DNA of 42,099 nucleotides from the NCBI GenBank assembly GCA_964568805.1, contig CAZMRW010000028.1:1-42099 (forward strand), in the 5' to 3' direction. The stretch comes from CAZMRW01 sp964568805. Lineage in GTDB: Bacteria; Pseudomonadota; Gammaproteobacteria; Methylococcales; Methylomonadaceae. The position numbers were made by a program, and so were the translations under genes. Shown here piece after piece: positions 35,799 through 42,099 of the stretch. Every line of letters starts with the position of its first letter. Position 1 is the first letter of the stretch. The notes under the pieces were generated by a model, which saw only the letters and a program-made list of their open reading frames with translations, made no database searches and had not been told where the DNA came from.

Positions 35799-37595
35799 AT
35801 GACATCTGCAAACTTAAAAGCCGTTGAATCAGACATAGTCGATTACTCTATGGATAATGTCGTAGCCCTCCAAACCAAAACCAAATTTTCCTCCAAGAAA
35901 TCGAAAGAACCCGCAAAAAAAACGCTTCTGGAATTGAAGGGCGTTTGCAAATCCTATGGTGAAGGCAGTCATAAGACGTCCATTCTTAAAGATATCAATC
36001 TATCGATCGAAACGGGAGAGTTTATAGCGATCGTGGGTTTCTCAGGCAGCGGCAAAACGACATTGATTTCCCTCATTGCCGGTTTATGCGGCACTGATAG
36101 CGGAGAGGTCTTAAAGCAGGGCATTCCGATAGCCGGGCCAGGTCCCGACCGCGGTGTGGTCTTTCAAAATTATTCATTGATGCCGTGGCTTACGGTTTAT
36201 GAAAATGTTGCATTAGCTGTCAATGAGATATTTAAAAACTGGACTCCCGAACAACGTAAGCACCATATCGAAAAATATGTGCGCATGGTGAATCTCGGCT
36301 CCGCGATGGATAAAAAACCATCTGAGCTGTCGGGCGGAATGAGGCAGCGTGTCAATGTCGCCCGCGCACTTGCCGCCAATCCGGATATTCTATTACTGGA
36401 CGAACCGCTTAGTGCGTTGGATGCGCTCACGCGAGGCAATTTGCAGGATGAAATTTTGCAAATCTGGAATCAGGACAAGAAAACCATGATTCTGATTACC
36501 AATGATGTCGATGAGGCGATCTATATGGCCGATCGGGTGATTCCGTTAAATCCTGGACCTGACGCCACTTTCGGCCCCGATTTCCATATCGACATAGAAC
36601 GTCCGAGAGACAGAACCGCGCTGAACCATAATGAGGAATTCAAACGTTTGCGTGCCGAAATAACCCGGTACTTGATGAATGTCGGGATGGAAAAAACAAG
36701 CAATGAAAATCTGGACAAGATCGTTTTGCCTAATGTCAGACCGAATACCAGCAATGACTGGCAAAACGACAGTTCAGCCTTGAAGCCTTCCCAGGGAGAT
36801 TTGGGCAGACCGCGTTATATCGAGTTCTCTCAGGTTTCCAAGGTTTACCCTACGCCGGATGGCAACAGCACGGTCAAGGTGGTCGACGGTTTCGACATGA
36901 AGATGAAAAAAGGCGAATTCATCTCGATTATCGGCCATTCCGGCTGCGGTAAATCCACGGTGCTGTCGATGACAGCCGGATTGAACGACATTTCGGAAGG
37001 CGGCATCATTCTGGATAACCGGGAAATCGACAGCGCCGGTCCCGATCGCGGCGTCGTATTTCAGGCGCCCAGCCTGTTTCCCTGGCTGACAGCTTTTGAA
37101 AACGTCACCTTGGGGGTCGATAAGGTGTATCCCCATGCGAGCAAATCGGAACGCGACGATATTGTCGAATACTATCTGACGCGTGTCGGTCTGGGTGATT
37201 CGCTCTTCAAGAAGGCCGCCGACATGTCGAACGGGATGCGGCAGCGGGTCGGCATTGCGCGCGCTTTCGCGCTGTCGCCCAAACTGCTGTTATTGGATGA
37301 GCCTTTCGGCATGCTGGATTCATTGACCCGCTGGGAGCTACAGGAAGTGCTTATGGAAGTCTGGGAACGAACCCATGTTACCGCCATCATTGTCACGCAT
37401 GACGTCGACGAAGCCATTCTTTTAGCAGACCGGGTGGTGATGATGACCAATGGTCCTCATGCCAGGATTGGAAAAATCCAGGATATCGATTTACCCAGAC
37501 CGCGTACCCGTAAGGCATTGCTATCCCATCCTGATTACTATCAATACCGGGAAAGTTTGCTGACTTTTCTCAGTGAATGCGAACACACTCATTAA
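35799..37595 (+). CDS. nitrate ABC transporter, fused double ATPase (NrtC/NrtD-type)
   Basis: One 598-residue chain holds two ATP-binding domains (about 43-270 and 341-570) after a 40-residue tail. Domain 1 has Walker A GFSGSGKTT (80-88), signature LSGGMRQR, Walker B ILLLDEP, but Asn235 replaces the H-loop His (LITNDVDEA). Domain 2 has Walker A GHSGCGKST (379-387), signature MSNGMRQR in place of LSGGM, LLLLDEP and a normal His534. Because each ATP site joins Walker A of one domain with the signature of the other, the site with Walker A1, Asn235 and MSNGM is degenerate and the other canonical. It powers nitrate import with NrtA and NrtB. The gene starts 14 bases behind nrtB. Confidence 0.93.
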   Translation: MTSANLKAVESDIVDYSMDNVVALQTKTKFSSKKSKEPAKKTLLELKGVCKSYGEGSHKTSILKDINLSIETGEFIAIVGFSGSGKTTLISLIAGLCGTDSGEVLKQGIPIAGPGPDRGVVFQNYSLMPWLTVYENVALAVNEIFKNWTPEQRKHHIEKYVRMVNLGSAMDKKPSELSGGMRQRVNVARALAANPDILLLDEPLSALDALTRGNLQDEILQIWNQDKKTMILITNDVDEAIYMADRVIPLNPGPDATFGPDFHIDIERPRDRTALNHNEEFKRLRAEITRYLMNVGMEKTSNENLDKIVLPNVRPNTSNDWQNDSSALKPSQGDLGRPRYIEFSQVSKVYPTPDGNSTVKVVDGFDMKMKKGEFISIIGHSGCGKSTVLSMTAGLNDISEGGIILDNREIDSAGPDRGVVFQAPSLFPWLTAFENVTLGVDKVYPHASKSERDDIVEYYLTRVGLGDSLFKKAADMSNGMRQRVGIARAFALSPKLLLLDEPFGMLDSLTRWELQEVLMEVWERTHVTAIIVTHDVDEAILLADRVVMMTNGPHARIGKIQDIDLPRPRTRKALLSHPDYYQYRESLLTFLSECEHTH

Positions 37596-37629
37596 TTATC
37601 GTTTTGTAAACCACTTTACAGGAGGCACT

Positions 37630-38922
37630 ATGCCTAAGAGATCACGCATTATCCCGAATGTGGCAACATTCCTATCATTGTCATTTGTTTGTTGCAGTTC
37701 AGCCTTGGCAGGAATTACCCAGGAAGTAGAGGATGCGCTTAATTTTTATCATTACGGACATAACGGAGCAATCAAGGCGGATCTTAATTATCGTTGGGAG
37801 AATGTTGATCAGGATCTGGGAGGCATCCCTAATCCCAGAACGGCTAATGCCAATACGGCACGATTACGGCTGGGGGCGTTATCACCTGAAATCTTTGGAA
37901 TCCAGGGCTATGCCGAATTTGAAGGACTTTGGGCCATGCAGGAAGACTATAACAGCACACGCAACGGCAACAAGACCTATTCGGTCATTGCCGACCCCGA
38001 GAAAACCGAACTGAACCAGTTATGGCTCAGCTACTCGGGTATACCGGATACTATCATCAAAGGCGGCAGGCAGCGCATCAAGCTGGATGATGACCGCTAT
38101 ATCGGCAACGTCGGCTGGCGGCAACTGGAGTCGACATACGATGCTGTGCTGTTGACGCATAATAATCAGCAGCTTTTCGGATTAACGGTTAATGCGGGTT
38201 TTATTGGCAATGTCAACACATTTACCTCGACGACTGAACACCTCGATGCGCCAATCCTCAACATTAATTACAAAACGGGTGATTACGGCAATCTGATTGC
38301 CTATGGATACTGGCTGGATTTTAGGGATCCGGATCCGGTGAAAAATCAAAACCTATTTTATGAGAAGTCCAGTCAAACCTATGGTATTCGGTTTAACGGA
38401 GAGTCTCCGAAATATTTCGATCTGTTCAATCTGCTGTACACCACCGAATGGGCAAATCAACGGGATTACGGCCACGGCAAGACTAAATATGAATCCGATC
38501 GATTCAATTTCATGGGGGGCGTCAAGGCTTTTAATGTAAGCGTGATGGGCGCCTGGGAACAATTGAACGGATTCGGTAAAAATAAAACCTTCGATACACC
38601 GCTGGGTACCAACCATGCTTTCCAGGGCTGGGCCGATATTTTCCTGATCACTCCCGATAATGGTATCCGCGATATCTTCGGCACCCTCAGCGTCGCATTT
38701 CCCAAATATGATACGGTGGTCATGGGTGTTTATCATAATTTTATGGATGATACCGGTCAGCAGCAATACGGCAAGGAATGGGATTTTCAGGTGATCAAGA
38801 AATTCGGCAAACATTACTCTTTGTTGGCAAAATACGCCAATTACAATGCAGATACCGGATTGAAAACGGCAAACAATACCGATACTCAGAAAATCTGGAT
38901 TCAAGGCAATATAAGTTTTTGA
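37630..38922 (+). CDS. outer-membrane beta-barrel porin, probably for nitrate/nitrite
   Basis: From the ATG at 37630, with a perfect AGGAGG site upstream, the protein is 430 residues. It has a signal peptide (ending SSALA, then GITQEVEDAL) and a mature chain of alternating polar/hydrophobic strands (ADLNYRWENV, ARLRLGAL, GYAEFEGLW and so on), ending with a C-terminal Phe (GNISF), typical of outer-membrane barrels recognised by BamA. It resembles alginate-export/porin-type barrels. An open frame to 37573 overlaps the ATPase gene and has no signal peptide at its start. It is last in the nrt transcript (35 bases behind the ATPase gene), so it probably lets nitrate or nitrite cross the outer membrane. 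Specificity is inferred from context. Confidence 0.85.
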   Translation: MPKRSRIIPNVATFLSLSFVCCSSALAGITQEVEDALNFYHYGHNGAIKADLNYRWENVDQDLGGIPNPRTANANTARLRLGALSPEIFGIQGYAEFEGLWAMQEDYNSTRNGNKTYSVIADPEKTELNQLWLSYSGIPDTIIKGGRQRIKLDDDRYIGNVGWRQLESTYDAVLLTHNNQQLFGLTVNAGFIGNVNTFTSTTEHLDAPILNINYKTGDYGNLIAYGYWLDFRDPDPVKNQNLFYEKSSQTYGIRFNGESPKYFDLFNLLYTTEWANQRDYGHGKTKYESDRFNFMGGVKAFNVSVMGAWEQLNGFGKNKTFDTPLGTNHAFQGWADIFLITPDNGIRDIFGTLSVAFPKYDTVVMGVYHNFMDDTGQQQYGKEWDFQVIKKFGKHYSLLAKYANYNADTGLKTANNTDTQKIWIQGNISF

Positions 38923-38945
38923 TTTCCTATTATCATGGAGATTGT

Positions 38946-38978
38946 TTTCATAACCACTTATTAAGGGTGGTTATGAAA
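38946..38978 (+). terminator. 12-pair perfect hairpin after the porin gene
   Basis: TTTCATAACCAC (38946-38957) is complementary to GTGGTTATGAAA (38967-38978) around a nine-base loop. There is no T-run, but it sits 24 bases after the last stop codon of the nrt cluster and is the likely 3' end or stabiliser of that mRNA. Confidence 0.6.
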
Positions 38979-39089
38979 TATCGTGATAAACCAAATTTAC
39001 AATCCTAATCCTTTTCCGACTTTTACGTGTTAAACTTTAAAGAATTTAAACCGTAAGCAAGCTATGCAAGGCTTGCCTCTTTAATCCTG

Positions 39090-39905
39090 ATGCCCGAATT
39101 ACCGGAAGTTGAAACTACTCGTCGGGGGATTGCTCCTCATATTGAAGGCAAAACCATCGAACAGATCATCATTCGCCAGCCCAGGCTGCGCTGGCCGATT
39201 ACCGAATATCTCAATGATCAACTGACAGGGCTTTGCATCCAGTCAGTGATGCGAAGAGGCAAGTATCTGCTATTAGCCACCCGTAACGGCACCTTGTTGA
39301 TGCATCTGGGCATGTCCGGCAGTTTAAGGATAGTTTCAAGCGAACAGGCAGCGGGCAAACACGATCACATCGATTTTATTTTTAATGATCGAACGATTCT
39401 TCGTTTTAATGATCCTCGCCGGTTTGGGGCGGTATTATGGACGACGGAGCCGGCGTTGGAGCATCAGCTTCTCAAGGATTTGGGCCCTGAGCCGTTGTCT
39501 CCCGATTTTAGCGGCGAATTACTCTATGCCCTATCAAGAGGCCGGACGGCACCGGTTAAAGCCTTTATCATGGATAGCAGCATTGTGGTCGGAGTCGGCA
39601 ATATCTATGCAAACGAAGCCTTGTTTATGGCCGGGATCTTACCCTCTCGCCAGGCAGGAAGAATTTCATTGCCACGTTATATAAAACTTGCAGAAAATAT
39701 TCGTACCGTACTGGAACAAGCCATTCAGCAAGGCGGAACCACGTTGCGCAATTTTGTCAACGAGTCCGGAAAACCCGGTTATTTCAAGCAGCAATTGGCT
39801 GTTTACGGCCGGGGCGGGCAATTTTGCAGCCGCTGCCACCGGCCATTGAAAGAAATCAGACTGTCAAACCGTTCAACCGTCTATTGCAGCCATTGTCAGC
39901 GATAA
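39090..39905 (+). CDS. mutM: formamidopyrimidine-DNA glycosylase (Fpg/MutM)
   Basis: The 271-residue protein begins PELPEVETTRRG, with the catalytic N-terminal Pro and Glu after Met removal. It contains the conserved lysine segment RRGKYLL, LMHLGMSGSLRI, FNDPRRFGAV and VGVGNIYANEALF (helix-two-turn-helix), and ends with a zinc finger CSRCHRP and CSHCQR. It removes 8-oxoguanine and other oxidised purines from DNA and cuts the strand at the site. The gene lies alone, with a weak ribosome site (GCCTCTTTAATCCTG) before the ATG. Confidence 0.97.
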   Translation: MPELPEVETTRRGIAPHIEGKTIEQIIIRQPRLRWPITEYLNDQLTGLCIQSVMRRGKYLLLATRNGTLLMHLGMSGSLRIVSSEQAAGKHDHIDFIFNDRTILRFNDPRRFGAVLWTTEPALEHQLLKDLGPEPLSPDFSGELLYALSRGRTAPVKAFIMDSSIVVGVGNIYANEALFMAGILPSRQAGRISLPRYIKLAENIRTVLEQAIQQGGTTLRNFVNESGKPGYFKQQLAVYGRGGQFCSRCHRPLKEIRLSNRSTVYCSHCQR

Positions 39906-40023
39906 AAGCAGTTGTTTATTCATCCAAGGATTTGGCTTGGTTTCGGTTGTTGTATGCCAAGCGTCTTTTCATTCTTGATGCTAACACTAATAAATCAGGA
40001 GACGATTCAGAGTCTGAAGGAAA

Positions 40024-40254
40024 TTAACCGCCATCCCCGATGTTTTCCCACATATTGCAGCTATCAGTGCTCTCCAATCGAAGTAATTGCTGAGTCATTG
40101 TATGTAGCTTTGCCCGCAAATGCTCGAGTTCCTGTCCGTACTTTTTTGCAGACAACTCGGCGTCGTTTTTTATAACCGCCACCGACTCGATTTGCAAATT
40201 CAGTGTTTCGATTTGTTGTTTTAGCTGTTGAATATCATCTTCATTGGAATTCAT
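40024..40254 (-). CDS. small coiled-coil protein of unknown function
   Basis: From the ATG at 40254 (AAGGAGC on the minus strand just upstream) the protein is 76 residues. A heptad-like pattern of Leu, Ile and Val (DIQQLKQQIETLNLQIESV and ELEHLRAKLHTMTQQLLRLE) points to a coiled coil over residues about 8-62. It has no signal peptide. It has a SlyX-like look, but I cannot confirm that family. A longer frame starts at 40347, but it runs through the long inverted repeat and has no better ribosome site. The perfect 20-base inverted repeat lies 39 bases upstream of the start and may control it. Confidence 0.6.
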   Translation of the reverse strand: MNSNEDDIQQLKQQIETLNLQIESVAVIKNDAELSAKKYGQELEHLRAKLHTMTQQLLRLESTDSCNMWENIGDGG

Positions 40255-40292
40255 ACAAAGCTCCTTCGCTAGAAAAATGTTAATCTTCTGAT

Positions 40293-40346
40293 TGGACATG
40301 ATAGTCATAAAGCAATTAGAAATGGCCTTTATGACTATCATGTCCA
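40293..40346. repeat. perfect 20-base inverted repeat with 14-base loop
   Basis: TGGACATGATAGTCATAAAG (40293-40312) is exactly complementary to the segment 40327-40346, ending ATCATGTCCA; loop 40313-40326. With a four-base bulge, GATT and AATC extend the stem. A second hairpin (ATGCTT, TAAGC, AAGCAT) follows near 40363. No coding frame with a ribosome site crosses it. It may be a bidirectional terminator, a small mobile-element relic or a regulatory stem. Confidence 0.75.
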
Positions 40347-40565
40347 TACAATCTAGGCTTTCATGCTTTAAGCAAGCATTTATGACCGGTCGGATTTATA
40401 ACTAATCAACCACGTAAATAATTAATTCAATGTATTCTGGTTACCTGGCAGAGTGCAATGACATATTACAATCATTTTAGGCCAGGTTTATTGAGTAAGA
40501 ATGATCACGACAAGCCACAGGATATGTTATTAAAGAGCCTTTACTGTCGATTAAGTTCAGCCACA

Positions 40566-41660
40566 TTAATGACTGTACAGTCTTGCGAGCGCCCACCTCA
40601 CATGTTCCTTGATCAATTCGGAGGGATGGTCAAGTTTCTTCTTTAATGCGTCAGCGATGATTGCCAGAGGCTGAGCATTGCCTAAAGCCACGGCAATATT
40701 TCTCAACCATCGTTCATAGCCTATACGGCGTATCGCCGAACCTTCGGTATTCGCTAAAAATTCCTGTTCCGACCAGGCGAAGACATCGAGTAATTGTTGG
40801 GTGTTTAATCTGTGCCGTGGATGAAAATCTGTCTCTTCGGTCAGTTTGGCAAAGCGGTTCCAGGGGCAGATCAACTGACAATCATCGCATCCGTAAATGC
40901 GGTTGCCGATCAGGGGCCTTAAAGCTTCTGGGATGGATCCTTTGAGCTCGATAGTCAAATAAGAAACGCAGCGTCTGGCGTCGACCTGATAGGGACCGAC
41001 AATGGCTTGAGTGGGGCAAATAGCCAGGCAGGCAGTGCATGAACCGCAATGTGAATCGGCTTTATCGTCGACAGGTAGGGGAAGGTCAGTATAGAGTTCA
41101 CCCAGAAAAAACCACGAGCCGGCCTTCCGGTTGATTAAATTGGAATGTTTGCCTATCCAGCCCAGTCCGGCTTTTTCGGCCAGCGCTTTTTCCAATACCG
41201 GGGCGCTATCGGTAAACGCCCGATAACCGAAGGAACCGTAGTTTGCCTGAATTTTATCTGCCAGTTTTTGTAAACGGTGTCGCATTAATTTGTGATAATC
41301 GCGGCCTAATGCATAGCGCGAAATATAAGCGGCCATAGGGTTGGACAATACGGGATTCATGGCCGCAGGCCTTTCAGGCAGGTAATCCATCCGAACTGAA
41401 ATAATACGAATGGTGCCGGGATGCAATAATTCGGGTCTGCTGCGTTTATGGCCGTGGCTCTGCATATAATCCATTTCGCCATGATGGTTTTTACTCAGCC
41501 ATCGGTTCAGATGCGCTTCCGCCTCTTCTAAATGGGTATCGGAAATTCCGACCTGCTGAAAACCCAGCTCCAGTCCCCATTGTTTGATTTGCAAGGCAAG
41601 GGCTGCCATATCTTGATGGCATGTCGAATCCGAGGCTGATTTCTTTAATGGCATCATCAT
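40566..41660 (-). CDS. queG: epoxyqueuosine reductase
   Basis: The 364-residue protein matches QueG throughout. It has the N-terminal cobalamin-binding domain with ISRYALGRDYHKLMRHRLQKLA and FTDSAPVLEKALAEKAGLGWIGKHSNLI, and two iron-sulfur clusters bound by CGSCTACLAICP and CDDCQLICPWN. Its C-terminal part is built from HEAT-like helices (RRIGYERWLRNIAVALGN, PSELIKEHVRWALARL). It performs the last step of queuosine synthesis in tRNA, reducing epoxyqueuosine to queuosine with cobalamin and electrons from the clusters. Often tsaE or amiB lies next to queG in gammaproteobacteria, but not here. Start ATG at 41660 is one of three neighbouring Met codons (41660, 41657, 41654). Confidence 0.97.
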   Translation of the reverse strand: MMMPLKKSASDSTCHQDMAALALQIKQWGLELGFQQVGISDTHLEEAEAHLNRWLSKNHHGEMDYMQSHGHKRSRPELLHPGTIRIISVRMDYLPERPAAMNPVLSNPMAAYISRYALGRDYHKLMRHRLQKLADKIQANYGSFGYRAFTDSAPVLEKALAEKAGLGWIGKHSNLINRKAGSWFFLGELYTDLPLPVDDKADSHCGSCTACLAICPTQAIVGPYQVDARRCVSYLTIELKGSIPEALRPLIGNRIYGCDDCQLICPWNRFAKLTEETDFHPRHRLNTQQLLDVFAWSEQEFLANTEGSAIRRIGYERWLRNIAVALGNAQPLAIIADALKKKLDHPSELIKEHVRWALARLYSH

Positions 41661-41799
41661 GCAGGGCGTATTATCAGTAATCGAGGAATCGCATCACAGA
41701 CGGGTTTTTAATTGCAAACTGCTCTAAGTCTTTCAGTAAGCGAATCAATGAAGCTCTGTGTCAAGAACTGTAGAAAATATTTTGGTAAACAGGAACGAA

Positions 41800-41847
41800 G
41801 GCAGAAGACCGACATCCCGGCAGGGTGTTTTTTCGACTTCTGCCGGG
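41800..41847. repeat. overlapping inverted repeats between ftsH and queG
   Basis: GGCAGAAG (41800-41807) pairs with CTTCTGCC (41837-41844), and CCCGGCAG (41816-41823) with CTGCCGGG (41840-41847); the two cannot form together. On the plus strand ACATCC, CGGCA, GGGTGT and TTTTT (41812-41833) also look like a terminator. It may mark the end of ftsH transcription, though the T-run is on the plus strand. Confidence 0.45.
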
Positions 41848-41932
41848 TTTGCGAGAATGTCCTTTGAAATGAGTGCTCAGAGAATTATTTTAAATGATCC
41901 AGGCTAAAAATCCTTAACAAAGGAAATCTGCT

Positions 41933-42097
41933 TCAAACCTGTCCGACCGGTTTGTTGCTTTTAATCGTTTTATCGTCTGCGGTATCAAGTTTTTTAATAT
42001 TGGTTTTAGTGTCGGGTTCACTGTCATCCAGTGGCGGACGGGGCTCTTTCCCGGCCATCAGGTCGTCGATCTGGGGTTTGTCGATGGTTTCCCATTT
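41933..42097 (-). CDS. ftsH: ATP-dependent zinc metalloprotease FtsH, C-terminal end (partial)
   Basis: The visible 54 codons begin KWETIDKPQIDDLMAGKEPRPP and end in a charged tail finishing KPVGQV, with TGA at 41933-41935. The block ETIDxxQIDDLMxG is the conserved C-terminal helix of FtsH, where E. coli reads ETIDAEQIDDLMARRDVRPP. The AAA+ and protease parts lie outside the window to the right. FtsH degrades misassembled membrane proteins and certain cytoplasmic regulators. The gap to queG is 272 bases, and both genes are on the minus strand. The rest of the gap (41661-41799 and 41848-41932) shows nothing further. Confidence 0.88.
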   Translation of the reverse strand, partial: KWETIDKPQIDDLMAGKEPRPPLDDSEPDTKTNIKKLDTADDKTIKSNKPVGQV

Positions 42098-42099
42098 CA

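Noticed and set aside
40458..40646. 62-codon plus-strand frame overlapping the end of queG
   Set aside because: Weak ribosome site, antisense overlap with queG and no family pattern.

Overview
The window is chromosomal DNA of moderate GC content from a gammaproteobacterium. The order tRNA-fMet, rimP, nusA, infB, rbfA, truB, rpsO, pnp is the same as in E. coli. Several neighbours resemble genes I associate with methanotrophs of the order Methylococcales: a LuxI-like acyltransferase of the PEP-CTERM/exosortase-associated type, a K+-type membrane pyrophosphatase and an NrtABC nitrate transporter with a fused ATPase. That placement is an inference. No methane-oxidation gene is present to confirm it. 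I saw no insertion sequence, prophage or CRISPR array.

Layout. 1-4.1 kb: a short-chain dehydrogenase, a DUF3574-type lipoprotein, a possible 42-residue membrane peptide and glycerol kinase. 4.1-12.9 kb: initiator tRNA with its own promoter, three successive hairpins, then the translation/transcription/RNA-decay operon ending with pnp. 12.9-15.2 kb: two structured non-coding stretches around an RRM RNA-binding protein and an RhlE-like DEAD-box helicase, so RNA-handling genes continue beyond pnp. 15.2-18.7 kb (minus strand): ornithine-lipid synthesis genes olsB and olsA, then an M14 carboxypeptidase and an alpha/beta hydrolase; a three-repeat Pho box lies upstream of olsB. 18.9-23.5 kb: a His-rich lipoprotein, the nucleotide nucleosidase PpnN and topoisomerase III. 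23.7-28.2 kb: a membrane PAS-GGDEF-EAL protein 9 nt behind the LuxI-like acyltransferase, and a divergent methyltransferase. 28.6-30.9 kb: membrane pyrophosphatase. 31.1-39.0 kb: nitrate uptake locus. 39.1-42.1 kb: mutM, a small coiled-coil protein, queG and the C-terminal end of ftsH.

The most notable part is the nitrate locus. An ANTAR-domain protein with an apparently unphosphorylatable receiver is followed by a protein made of three GAF-like repeats, where a NasS nitrate sensor might be expected. Downstream come two NtrC-like sites spaced 32 bp, a sigma-54 promoter, and a leader starting almost exactly at the predicted transcript start. The leader has two hairpins with six-base loops carrying A at position 1 and G at position 4 (the known ANTAR RNA target), then an intrinsic terminator with a competing hairpin, then nrtA. 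The transporter genes (binding protein, permease, double ATPase with one degenerate ATP site) and an outer-membrane porin follow. This reads as nitrogen-limitation control plus substrate-induced antitermination, with an unusual candidate sensor.

Two other loci also suggest testable circuits: phosphate-controlled ornithine-lipid synthesis, and a LuxI-like synthase paired with a cyclic-di-GMP enzyme.
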